DNA from: Roseibacillus ishigakijimensis
Lineage (GTDB): Bacteria; Verrucomicrobiota; Verrucomicrobiia; Verrucomicrobiales; Akkermansiaceae
Direction of reading: 5' to 3'
Length of the DNA: 38,250 nt
Assembly (NCBI RefSeq): GCF_016595415.1
Contig: NZ_JAENIO010000040.1
Location: 1-38,250, forward strand
Part shown: one piece after another, positions 25,765 through 35,705 of the stretch
Layout: every line of letters begins with the position of its first letter
Position numbering within the stretch: the stretch's first letter is position 1
The notes under the pieces: generated by a model
Databases searched by the model: none
Told to the model about the DNA's origin: nothing
Seen by the model: the letters and a program-made list of their open reading frames with translations, nothing else
Translations under genes and position numbers: made by a program

Positions 25765-26111
25765 AGGTAGTTGCGTGAGGAGGGAACGTGCTTTCCCCTC
25801 GCCCCCGATGCAAGCGCGAAACGCCCGGTGGGGCAAGGATGGGAATTTCGTCGGTGACCAAGGGACCAATTGCCCGGGCCGGTAGGGCGGAGCGGCCCGC
25901 TCCCCGCCCACTCTGTCCATTGAACGCTTATCGATCTTTTCGAGTGGACGGGAGTTCTGCCGGACTCGGGCTAGATCGTCTCTCAAGAAGTCCGGACAAG
26001 CCCAAGCTATTCTACCGTTCCATCGGGGCGGCTATCTCGGATGGACAAAATTTTTTGGCGAAAGGGGAGACAGATTGCGGTTCAGGTGGCATTGATAGGG
26101 GTGACGAGGTG
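25765..26111. other. Divergent region with repeat, upstream of the sigma factor
   Basis: There are 347 bases between the divergent hypothetical gene and the sigma-factor gene. It holds repeat copy 2 (25878-26014) and about 95 further bases before the ATG. A plus-strand frame is open throughout but translates the repeat, so it is not used as an N-terminal extension. I do not identify a definite promoter, though the sigma gene's promoter must be here or within the repeat. Confidence 0.5.
25878..26014 (+). repeat. Dispersed repeat, copy 2
   Basis: Plus-strand counterpart of the repeat at 2419-2555, with the same block order (GCCGGTAGGGC, GAGCGGCCCGC, TGAACGCT, CGATCTTT, CGAGTGGACG, GGACTCGGGCT, then TCCGGACAA). 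The inverted far end seen in copy 1 is not evident here, so this copy is probably truncated. It lies in the promoter region of the ECF sigma-factor gene and could influence its expression. Confidence 0.7.
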
Positions 26112-26642
26112 ATGAAGCGCACGCGAAATCTAGCCCAAGAGTGGAAGGAGTGGCTGGCCCGAGAGGGCGGTCGGCTCCTGATGTATGCCCGGCAGCGGAC
26201 AGGGTCTCTGGAAGAGGCGGAGGATGTGCTGCAGGATTCCCTCATCCGGCTCTGGGGCTATCAAAAAGAAAGGGGCTATTGTCCCCCGGATGTGCCGCTG
26301 GCCTTCTCCGTGCTGCGTCTGGTCGCGATGGACGCCGGGCGCAAGAAAGGTCGCCGCAAGAAGCGCGACGAGAAGGTCATCCAGTTGCACGACTATGACG
26401 AGCATTGGCTGGACCCGACCTTGGAGGATGACGAGGAGGCTCTCTTGCTGCGGCGGGCGGTGGAGGGACTGAGCGACAAGCTTCGTGAGGTGGTCACTCT
26501 GAAAGCTTGGTCTGGACTCACCTTTGCTGAAATCGGAGCCATTTTGAAAATTTCCCACAACACGGCAGCTTCACGCTATCGATATGCGCTGGAACTTCTG
26601 CAGCGTGAGTTGAACCACTTGAAGGAGGAACGTCATGCCTGA
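26112..26642 (+). CDS. ECF-type RNA polymerase sigma factor
   Basis: A 176-residue protein with sigma-70 region 2 (YARQRTGSLEEAEDVLQDSLIRLW, split about residues 25-48) and region 4 (about 118-168: SDKLREVVTLKAWSGLTFAEIG, then a helix with NTAASRYRYALELL). Region 3 is absent, as in group 4 sigma factors. The ATG at 26112 is preceded by GAGG at 26105-26108. The gene overlaps the next ORF by 8 bases; that product is a single-pass membrane protein and the likely regulator. The signal sensed is unknown. Confidence 0.85.
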   Translation: MKRTRNLAQEWKEWLAREGGRLLMYARQRTGSLEEAEDVLQDSLIRLWGYQKERGYCPPDVPLAFSVLRLVAMDAGRKKGRRKKRDEKVIQLHDYDEHWLDPTLEDDEEALLLRRAVEGLSDKLREVVTLKAWSGLTFAEIGAILKISHNTAASRYRYALELLQRELNHLKEERHA

Positions 26643-27141
26643 GTCCATGGGAATAAAAGAGATTGAAGCCGGGCTGGAGCGGCTCATGCCGAGGGGGCTG
26701 GGGAATGAAACTCTGGAGGACTTGGAAGTCCTCATTGATGAGATGGCAGAGGAAGCTCCCGCCAGCTTGTCCGCGGGACGACCCTACCGCTGGTCGCTTT
26801 CGCTCGGATTTGCTGCCGCCCTCCTGCTCTCTGTGGGGGGGATGGCGTGGCATTTTTCCGCTCGCGAGGGAGAGAGCCGGATGCGGGCCGCCGTTTCTGC
26901 TGATGGGGAGGCACTGGAGGCCTTCGCTCCCGCAACGGGCATCGAGCTCCTTGCCCAGCAAACGTGGATTGAGTCGGGTTCCGAGCTCGGAATCCAGCCC
27001 TTGAGCGAGACCGGGGAGGCTCGGCGCGCGTGGTCTTACTCTGGAGTTGAGGAAGAGCGCGTTCTGCATCAGGGGACGGGATACGAGGTCATCATACAAC
27101 GCGAGTTCGATGCCGAGCTCTATGCCGCCAGTAGTCTCTGA
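26635..27141 (+). CDS. Single-pass membrane protein, putative anti-sigma factor
   Basis: A 168-residue protein with a cytoplasmic part (1-50), one membrane helix (about 53-74) and an extracytoplasmic part of about 95 residues. It directly follows and overlaps the ECF sigma gene and has a strong GGAGG ribosome site. This is the usual position and topology of an anti-sigma factor, but the zinc HxxxCxxC motif is missing and the cytoplasmic part is not a recognised anti-sigma domain. The name is therefore based on context. Confidence 0.6.
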   Translation: MPESMGIKEIEAGLERLMPRGLGNETLEDLEVLIDEMAEEAPASLSAGRPYRWSLSLGFAAALLLSVGGMAWHFSAREGESRMRAAVSADGEALEAFAPATGIELLAQQTWIESGSELGIQPLSETGEARRAWSYSGVEEERVLHQGTGYEVIIQREFDAELYAASSL

Positions 27142-27896
27142 TGAAACGATTTTTTCTTCTATTCGTGCTGCTCACAGTCGCTCTCGGAGCCGAACGGCAT
27201 GAGGATCGGCGGCGGGGGCCCCGCGAGCACAAGGGGCCTTGGCTGGGGGTCGACCTGCGGTGGCTGGAGGAATCGACAGCGGCCCAGTTGACCAACGTGC
27301 CCAAGGGGTTCGGGCTCTTGGTGGACGAGGTGGAGCCCGATTCGCCGGCTGAGGCGGCGGGCTTGCAAGCTCACGATGTCCTCTGGAAGCTCGATGATCA
27401 GCTTTTAGCCAACAAGTGGCAGCTCTACGCGCTCATGAAGCATACCGGGGTGGGTAACGAGGCCCAGCTCACGGTCTCGCGGCGGGGAGAGAATATCAAT
27501 TTGGCGGTTACTTTCGCGACTCGGCCCGAGCGTCACGATGAGATTGTGAAAGCGGCCAAGGAGGTGCTCATGCCGCCCATTCCCGGCGATGTCGTGCGGC
27601 ATTTTGATCTGGGGAAACGTTCCGGATTCATCGCCGAGGGAGAGGTCACGGTCAGCTTGACGGAAGTGCTCGATGGCTATCTCTACGTCATCAGCGACGG
27701 GGAAGAGGTGCGGCAGAAAGGCACCTTGGATGGGCCGGAGCCGAAGGATTGGCCTAAGGACCTTGATGAGTCCACCCGGCGCAAGCTGACGGCTCTTTTC
27801 CAAACCCTGCAAAATGCCGAGGAGAGGGATGAGCACAATCCGCGGGTGCCCCGGGTGCGGCGGGTGCCCGTGCCGGAAGAAAGCACAAAAAAGTGA
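27141..27896 (+). CDS. Secreted PDZ-domain protein
   Basis: A 251-residue protein with signal peptide (about 1-17) and a basic stretch RHEDRRRGPREHKG. Its PDZ domain (about 33-115) includes LGVDLRWL, LVDEVEPDSPAEAAGLQAHDVLWKLD and GENINLAVTF, as in the PDZ of HtrA-type proteases. No trypsin-like or metalloprotease catalytic domain is present. The C-terminal half (about 130-235) is not recognised and ends in an Arg-rich tail. The TGATG overlap at 27139-27143 couples it to the membrane partner. It may sense or bind unfolded envelope proteins for the sigma module, which is an inference from context. Confidence 0.8.
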   Translation: MKRFFLLFVLLTVALGAERHEDRRRGPREHKGPWLGVDLRWLEESTAAQLTNVPKGFGLLVDEVEPDSPAEAAGLQAHDVLWKLDDQLLANKWQLYALMKHTGVGNEAQLTVSRRGENINLAVTFATRPERHDEIVKAAKEVLMPPIPGDVVRHFDLGKRSGFIAEGEVTVSLTEVLDGYLYVISDGEEVRQKGTLDGPEPKDWPKDLDESTRRKLTALFQTLQNAEERDEHNPRVPRVRRVPVPEESTKK

Positions 27897-27970
27897 CTTT
27901 TTCGGGCAAAGGATCAGAAAGAGACGAAAAACCTTTGCCAATTGCGCGCTGTCTTCTCAAGGTTCGCCCG

Positions 27971-31146
<3,176 letters not shown>

Positions 31147-31190
31147 GGCGGACCTGCCAGCATTTGCTGAGCCTTTTCCTTTTCCATGAA

Positions 31191-31222
31191 CCTCGTCCGG
31201 CCTCGCTGGACGGGGTTTTTTC
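31191..31222 (+). terminator. Intrinsic terminator of eno
   Basis: CCTCGTCC pairs with GGACGGGG (one G-U pair) around a nine-base loop and is followed by six T. It lies about 45 bases after the enolase stop. Confidence 0.85.
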
Positions 31223-31274
31223 TGCCAGGGCACCAGGGCCTCCGCTCCCAGGGGAAGGGTCTCGTGCGGGGGCG

Positions 31275-31307
31275 CAAAAAAAGCCGCTGGAAGAAGCTTC
31301 CAGCGGC
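31275..31307 (-). terminator. Intrinsic terminator of rplI
   Basis: GCCGCTGGAAG (31283-31293) and CTTCCAGCGGC (31297-31307) are perfectly complementary around a three-base loop. On the minus strand the stem is followed by seven T. It ends the rplI transcript 33 bases after its stop. Confidence 0.92.
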
Positions 31308-31340
31308 CGTCTTACGAAAAAAAATCAGATAGGAAGGGCT

Positions 31341-31817
31341 TCAGGCGTCGCTGCCGTCCTCGTCGCCAGTGCCTTGCACTTCGAGGCGGAGGAAGACGTT
31401 CACTTCGCTGTGGAGCTTGATGTCCACTTCGTGCTCGCCAGTGGTCTTGATGGGCTTGTCGAGCTTGATCGCGGTGCGGTCGATTTCGATGCCGGATTCT
31501 TCCAGCTTCTTGTGGATGTCCATGCTGGTCACGGAGCCGAAGGATTTGCCACCAGCGCCGGTCTCGAGGGTGAAGACGGGCTTCAGCTTTTTGATGCGGG
31601 CGGAAAGCTTCTCCGCTTCGTTGAGCTCTTCAGTCTCACGCTTGGCGCGGGCCGCAGTCAATTCTTCCAAGTGTTTTTTGTTTTCCTCGGTCGCTTCGTA
31701 AGCCTTGCCCTGGGGGACGAGGTAGTTGCGAGCGAATCCGGATTTGACTTTCACAACGTCGGCTTCAGCGCCGAGATTGTGGATTTTGGTGCGGAGAATG
31801 ACTTCGGTAGTGGCCAT
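31341..31817 (-). CDS. rplI: 50S ribosomal protein L9
   Basis: A 158-residue ribosomal protein. The N-terminal RNA-binding domain has the L9 signature VVKVKSGFARNYLVPQGKA (about 21-39). It is followed by the long charged connecting helix (about 41-75) and the C-terminal domain containing TGAGGKSFGSVT and the terminal beta strands. In many bacteria rplI follows rpsF and rpsR; here it stands alone, with its own terminator, divergent from a DUF937 gene. A 9-residue acidic tail (ending DEDGSDA) extends past the usual end. Confidence 0.95.
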   Translation of the reverse strand: MATTEVILRTKIHNLGAEADVVKVKSGFARNYLVPQGKAYEATEENKKHLEELTAARAKRETEELNEAEKLSARIKKLKPVFTLETGAGGKSFGSVTSMDIHKKLEESGIEIDRTAIKLDKPIKTTGEHEVDIKLHSEVNVFLRLEVQGTGDEDGSDA

Positions 31818-31978
31818 GATGAGAAAAGTTGAAGGGCGCAGGGTTTAGTGACTGGCCCCGACCTCGTCAAGGATTTTGCAGGGTCATTTTTGAAGAAAAT
31901 GCGCTGGCGGGTGGGGGGAGGGGAAAATGAGGGGTGAAAAAGGTGGCTTTTTCGAGTTGGCATCGGTCAGGATAAGGG

Positions 31979-32551
31979 ATGAGTTTTGTGCAGGAATTAT
32001 TGCGGGACCTGGGTGGGCCCGTGGCGAAAGAGCTGGGCCAGCGGGAGGGGATGAGCGAGGATCAGTCCAAGAGCTTGTTGGAAGGGCTGGCTCCGGTGGT
32101 GTTGGGCGGGCTGAAGCGGCGGCAAGAGCAAGGAGTGGATGTCGAGTCTCTCGCCCGCCAGCTGGGTGCCCGCGAGGAGGGGGTGGACCAGCCCGGCAGT
32201 TTTTTCGATGGTCCGGCCGAGGCGGACTTGAAGGAAATGGGGGGGCTGGACCAGGCCAAGCAAGAGCAGGCGGCGCAGGCGCTGGCGCAGAAAGCCGGAA
32301 TCGGGGTGGATTTGGCCAAGAAGGTCTTGCCGGTGCTCATTCCGGTGGTGCTTTCCTACCTGATGCGGAAGGGCAGCCAGGACGGGGCAACTCCGGACCG
32401 GAGATCCGGGATGAGTGCGATTCTCGATCGCGATGGGGATGGCAAAATCATTGATGACCTCGCCGGGATGGTGCTCGCCGGGCATGCCGGGGGGCGGGGC
32501 AAAGGCGGGTTGCTGGCGATGATTCTCGCCTTTTTCACCGGCCGCAAGTGA
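31979..32551 (+). CDS. DUF937 (YidB-like) protein
   Basis: A 190-residue protein of unknown function. It has an N-terminal helical DUF937-like part (LLRDLGGPVAKELGQREG, then a pair of hydrophobic helices with LEGLAPVVLGGLKR), a second similar segment with VLPVLIPVVLSYLMRKGSQ, and the family's C-terminal aspartate-rich ILDRDGDGKIIDDL. The DGDGK sequence resembles an EF-hand or dockerin-like calcium loop. No signal peptide or membrane helix is definite. It is a single-gene unit, converging with sufE with a 12-base gap. Confidence 0.8.
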   Translation: MSFVQELLRDLGGPVAKELGQREGMSEDQSKSLLEGLAPVVLGGLKRRQEQGVDVESLARQLGAREEGVDQPGSFFDGPAEADLKEMGGLDQAKQEQAAQALAQKAGIGVDLAKKVLPVLIPVVLSYLMRKGSQDGATPDRRSGMSAILDRDGDGKIIDDLAGMVLAGHAGGRGKGGLLAMILAFFTGRK

Positions 32552-32559
32552 GCCGAGCT

Positions 32560-32571
32560 CCCGCTAGCGGG
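32560..32571. other. CCCGCTAGCGGG palindrome at convergent gene ends
   Basis: A perfect 12-bp palindrome between the DUF937 and sufE stops. It contains the sufE TAG. It could act as a weak bidirectional end signal, but no T tract is present. The inner CCGCTAGCGG recurs exactly at the end of coaD (37932-37941). Confidence 0.35.
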
Positions 32572-32980
32572 TGGAGTAATTGAGCGCGTGTTGCTTCATC
32601 TGGGTGGCCATCAGGTTGAGGGCATTGGCCCGGGTGGGCGCCAAGTGCTCCTTGAGGCCGGTCTGATCGACGAAGGACATGTCTGCCTGCAGGATGTCAT
32701 CCGCTTTTTGTCCATCGAGGACGCGCACGAAGAGGGCGATCATTCCCTTGGTGATCAGGCTATCGGAGTCGGCCTGGTAATGCACGAGGCCGTCTTGGAA
32801 GGAGGAATCGAGCCAGACTTGGGATTGGCAGCCCTTGATGAGCCGATCTTCGGTCTGAAGTTCGGCGGGAAGGGGAGGCAGCTTTTTTCCCAAATCGATG
32901 ACGTATTGGTAACGTTCGGTCCAGTCGGGGAAGAGATTGAGTTCGTCGAGCAGGCGTTGTTGGTTTTCAGCAATAGTCAC
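32564..32980 (-). CDS. sufE: Cysteine desulfuration protein SufE
   Basis: A 138-residue sulfur acceptor that stimulates SufS and passes persulfide sulfur to the Fe-S scaffold. The conserved acceptor Cys is in LIKGCQSQVWL (residue 51), preceded by the typical PPLPAELQTEDRLIKG stretch. FVRVLDGQKADDIL and the C-terminal helix fit the family. The start is a GTG at 32980 (VTIAENQQRLL); the longer frame upstream lacks family similarity. It lies 80 bases downstream of sufS on the same strand. Confidence 0.92.
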   Translation of the reverse strand: MTIAENQQRLLDELNLFPDWTERYQYVIDLGKKLPPLPAELQTEDRLIKGCQSQVWLDSSFQDGLVHYQADSDSLITKGMIALFVRVLDGQKADDILQADMSFVDQTGLKEHLAPTRANALNLMATQMKQHALNYSTR

Positions 32981-33060
32981 AGGGCAAGGGAAGGGGTCGT
33001 CTCCGGGCGGACTGAACACCAGCCCGGGCCGGAACTCAAAGTTTTTTCTTCTCGCGCGGG

Positions 33061-34275
33061 CTAGCGGAGCATGAGGGCGGCCTTCTTGACTGCGGCCACC
33101 AGGGCATCCACTTCCGCGTGGGTATTGTAGGCGGCAAAGGAAGCACGGACCGTGCCGGTGATGCCGAAGCGGCCCATGAGGGGTTGGCAGCAATGATGGC
33201 CGGTCCGGACCGCGACCCCCATCTGATCGACGAGGGTGCCGAGGTCGTAGGGGTGGACGCCGGCGATAGTGAAGGAGAGGGAGCCGACGCGGTTGGCGGG
33301 GCCATAGAAGGTCAGGCCTTCGATTTCCCGCAAGCCCCGGGCGGCGGCTTCGATGAGATTCTGTTCATGGGCGGCCAGGGCGGGGAAATCCAGCTCGTGC
33401 AACCAATCGAGGGCTGCGGCGAGGGCGATGCTGCCCTCGATGTTGGGCGTGCCGGCCTCGTAGCGGAAGGGGAGGTCGTTGTAGGTCGATTTTTCGTAGG
33501 TGACTTCCTTAATCATCTCGCCACCACCGCGCCAGGGGGGCAGGGCTTCCAGGGTGTGGCTCTTTCCATAGAGGACTCCGATGCCGGTGGGGGCGTAAAC
33601 CTTGTGTCCGGAGAAGACGTAGAAATCGCAGTCCAGAGCTTGCAAATCGACGGCCTGGTGGGCGATGCCTTGGGCTCCGTCGACGAGGGTGAGGGCACCA
33701 AGCTCGCGAGCGGCGGGGAGAAACTTCTCCAAGGGCACGGGGGTGCCGAAGGCGTTGGAAATCTGGGTGAGGGCCACCAGGCGGGTGCGAGGGCAGAGGA
33801 GGGCGTGGTAAGCGTCTTCGTCCAAGGTGCCATCATCGAGGACGGGAATCACGCGCAGCACGGCTCCGGTGCGCTCGGCCAGCATCTGCCAGGGCACGAT
33901 GTTGGAATGGTGCTCAAGACCTGAGAAAAGGATTTCATCTCCTTCCTGAAGAGAGGAGGTCAGAATGTGGGCTACGAGATTGATGCCGTCCGTGGTGCCC
34001 GAGGTGAAGATAATCTCGTCGGACGAAGCGGCGTGGAGGTGGTGGGCGACGGTCTCGCGGGCGGCTTCGTGGGCTGCGGTGGCCCGCTGGGAAAGGTGAT
34101 GGGTGCCGCGATGGATGTTGGCATTCAGGCTTTCGTAGTAGTTTCGCGAGCAGTCCAGCACGGCGCGGGGCTTTTGCACGGTTGCGGCATTGTCGAGATA
34201 GACCAGGAGCTGGCCGTGGACCTCGCTGGCGAGGATGGGAAACTGATCACGGATGGAAAGCGGGTCGAAGGACAT
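33061..34275 (-). CDS. sufS: Cysteine desulfurase, SufS type
   Basis: A 404-residue PLP enzyme that removes sulfur from cysteine for Fe-S assembly. It has LDNAATVQKP at the N-terminus, TSGTTDGINLVAH and the PLP-stacking EHHSN. VDGAQGIAH holds the PLP-contacting Asp, FSGHKVYAPTGIGVLYG the Schiff-base Lys225, and RTGHHCCQPLM the persulfide-forming Cys362. The neighbouring second cysteine (Cys363) replaces the Ala of many SufS enzymes and is unusual. It is followed by sufE; other suf genes (sufBCD) are not in the window. There is no obvious ribosome site before the ATG at 34275. Confidence 0.95.
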   Translation of the reverse strand: MSFDPLSIRDQFPILASEVHGQLLVYLDNAATVQKPRAVLDCSRNYYESLNANIHRGTHHLSQRATAAHEAARETVAHHLHAASSDEIIFTSGTTDGINLVAHILTSSLQEGDEILFSGLEHHSNIVPWQMLAERTGAVLRVIPVLDDGTLDEDAYHALLCPRTRLVALTQISNAFGTPVPLEKFLPAARELGALTLVDGAQGIAHQAVDLQALDCDFYVFSGHKVYAPTGIGVLYGKSHTLEALPPWRGGGEMIKEVTYEKSTYNDLPFRYEAGTPNIEGSIALAAALDWLHELDFPALAAHEQNLIEAAARGLREIEGLTFYGPANRVGSLSFTIAGVHPYDLGTLVDQMGVAVRTGHHCCQPLMGRFGITGTVRASFAAYNTHAEVDALVAAVKKAALMLR

Positions 34276-34602
34276 GGACGGGTGGAAGGGCGTTGGCGCG
34301 GCCGCAAACTAGGGGAGGAGGCGGCGGGGTGCAAGGGGCGCGAGCCGAAGGGGGCTTTTTTCACCTCATTCCCATAAGAAAGGGCGCCTCCCTGCGGGGA
34401 GACGCCCTTTTTTGGATTGCCCGGGAAAGGGTGAAAAGTGCGTTGAGGGACGGCTTCAAAGGAGTGACTGCCAGCCGCTCGGAAGATTGGACGTTTTTTT
34501 CTTCTTTTTTCGTGAATCTGACTTTTCGGGGTGATTTTTGGCAAAATTCTCCAAAATGAGGAGGCTCTGCAATGACTGGCGACGGGGAGCGTATGGGCCG
34601 GT
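34276..34602. other. Divergent intergenic region with an orphan terminator
   Basis: There are 327 bases between the divergent starts of sufS (34275) and the M60-like gene (34603), with no credible gene. It contains the terminator-like hairpin at 34379-34413, and to its right an AT-rich, T-tract-bearing stretch (about 34490-34560) that is the likeliest promoter zone for the plus-strand genes. Confidence 0.5.
34379..34413 (+). terminator. Terminator-like hairpin without an obvious gene
   Basis: AAAGGGCG and CGCCCTTT, with an internal CTCCC/GGGGAG pairing, form a long stem with a very short loop, followed by six T on the plus strand. It lies in the leader between divergent genes, so no known plus-strand gene ends here. 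On the minus strand the stem is followed by only TTTCTT, so it might act as an attenuator in the sufS leader or end a short unannotated plus-strand RNA. Confidence 0.65.
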
Positions 34603-35673
34603 ATGAAATCACATTTTCTTGGTCTGGGAGTTCTTGTTCTTTTCGCCGGAGGATTTGCCGCCGGGCAAGCCGAGCCGGCGTTGGCCCCCGGTGAGCCTTT
34701 CGACTATCCTTCACAGGCCTTCTATCCCGAGCGCTGGGAGGCCAAGGGACTCACTATGCCTCTGGTGCCTTGGAAGGGGGAGGAGGTGACCGTGCTCACC
34801 ACCGATACGGAGTTGGATGGCCAGGTGATGGCGGAGTTCATCGCTCGTCTCGATGAGGGATGGCGCTTGTATGGCGAGCTTACGGGCGGCACTCCGCGGC
34901 CCTTCAAACAACATGAGGGGCAGGTGACTATTGTGGCCTTGCCGGCCAACGATCTCTCCTGTGGCTATGGCTGTGGCTACGTGGGGTCGACCGGGATTGA
35001 GATGACCCATTTTTACGAGGGCCATTACCCCGGCTTGCAAAAGGAGGCCCGCAATGTGCCCCATGCCTATTTCTACGAGATGGGCCGGAACTACTATGTC
35101 TTCGGCAGCCGCCACTCCTGCTTTGTCACCGGCTTTGCGGTCTTCATGCGCTACGTCTGTGTGGAGACGCTGGATTTGGTTGATCGCGACGAGGCCACCA
35201 AGGAGACGATTCTGGCGGCGATCGATGGCTACGAGAAGAGTGATTTGGGATTTGTGGAGGCCTTCACGGTGCAGGGTGGGCTGGCCGAGAAGGTGAATCG
35301 CCTGAAGGATGCGCAGGGCCGGGCGATCGGTCCCACCGACCAGCCAGTGATGTATGCCTCGCTGATGATGAGGCTGCGCCGGGACTACGGAGGCAATGAC
35401 TGGGTGGCCCGCTTTTTCCGTCAATTGGAGACCGTTCCCGGCGAGCGGGCGCGCAGCGAGGCCGCGGCCCGGCGGCAGTGTGTGTCTTGGTTGGTGTGTG
35501 CCTCTCTGGCTGCCGGGGAGGATCTCAGTCCGCTTTTTTGTGATCGTTATCGCCTTCCCCTCTCGGAGCAGGGTCGGGCTGTTCTGGCTGGTGTGCAATG
35601 GGATAAGGATGGATTGACTGCGGGGGAAGTCATTGCCCGCTTGCCAAAGGAAGACCAACAGGGGGCAAAGTAG
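34603..35673 (+). CDS. Secreted protein, possibly degenerate M60-like metallopeptidase
   Basis: A 356-residue secreted protein (signal about 1-20, ends GGFAAGQA). The central region resembles peptidase M60/enhancin-like proteins in having an N-terminal beta-rich segment and a motif FYEMGRNYY (157-165) where zinc peptidases have HExGHxxQ. Both zinc-binding His are replaced, so no metal site is expected. Cys-rich segments (LSCGYGCGYVG near 119-129 and further Cys at 173, 186, 299 and 306) may form disulfides. Only a distant family assignment can be made by eye. It lies 32 bases upstream of a beta-helix gene with which it is probably cotranscribed. Confidence 0.5.
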   Translation: MKSHFLGLGVLVLFAGGFAAGQAEPALAPGEPFDYPSQAFYPERWEAKGLTMPLVPWKGEEVTVLTTDTELDGQVMAEFIARLDEGWRLYGELTGGTPRPFKQHEGQVTIVALPANDLSCGYGCGYVGSTGIEMTHFYEGHYPGLQKEARNVPHAYFYEMGRNYYVFGSRHSCFVTGFAVFMRYVCVETLDLVDRDEATKETILAAIDGYEKSDLGFVEAFTVQGGLAEKVNRLKDAQGRAIGPTDQPVMYASLMMRLRRDYGGNDWVARFFRQLETVPGERARSEAAARRQCVSWLVCASLAAGEDLSPLFCDRYRLPLSEQGRAVLAGVQWDKDGLTAGEVIARLPKEDQQGAK

Positions 35674-35705
35674 CCCGGGGGCGGCAGTGAGGGGGGGACA
35701 AGCTC

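Noticed and set aside
25788..26111. N-terminal extension of the ECF sigma factor
   Set aside because: The upstream frame translates the dispersed repeat; an ATG with a GAGG site at 26112 gives a normal-length sigma factor.
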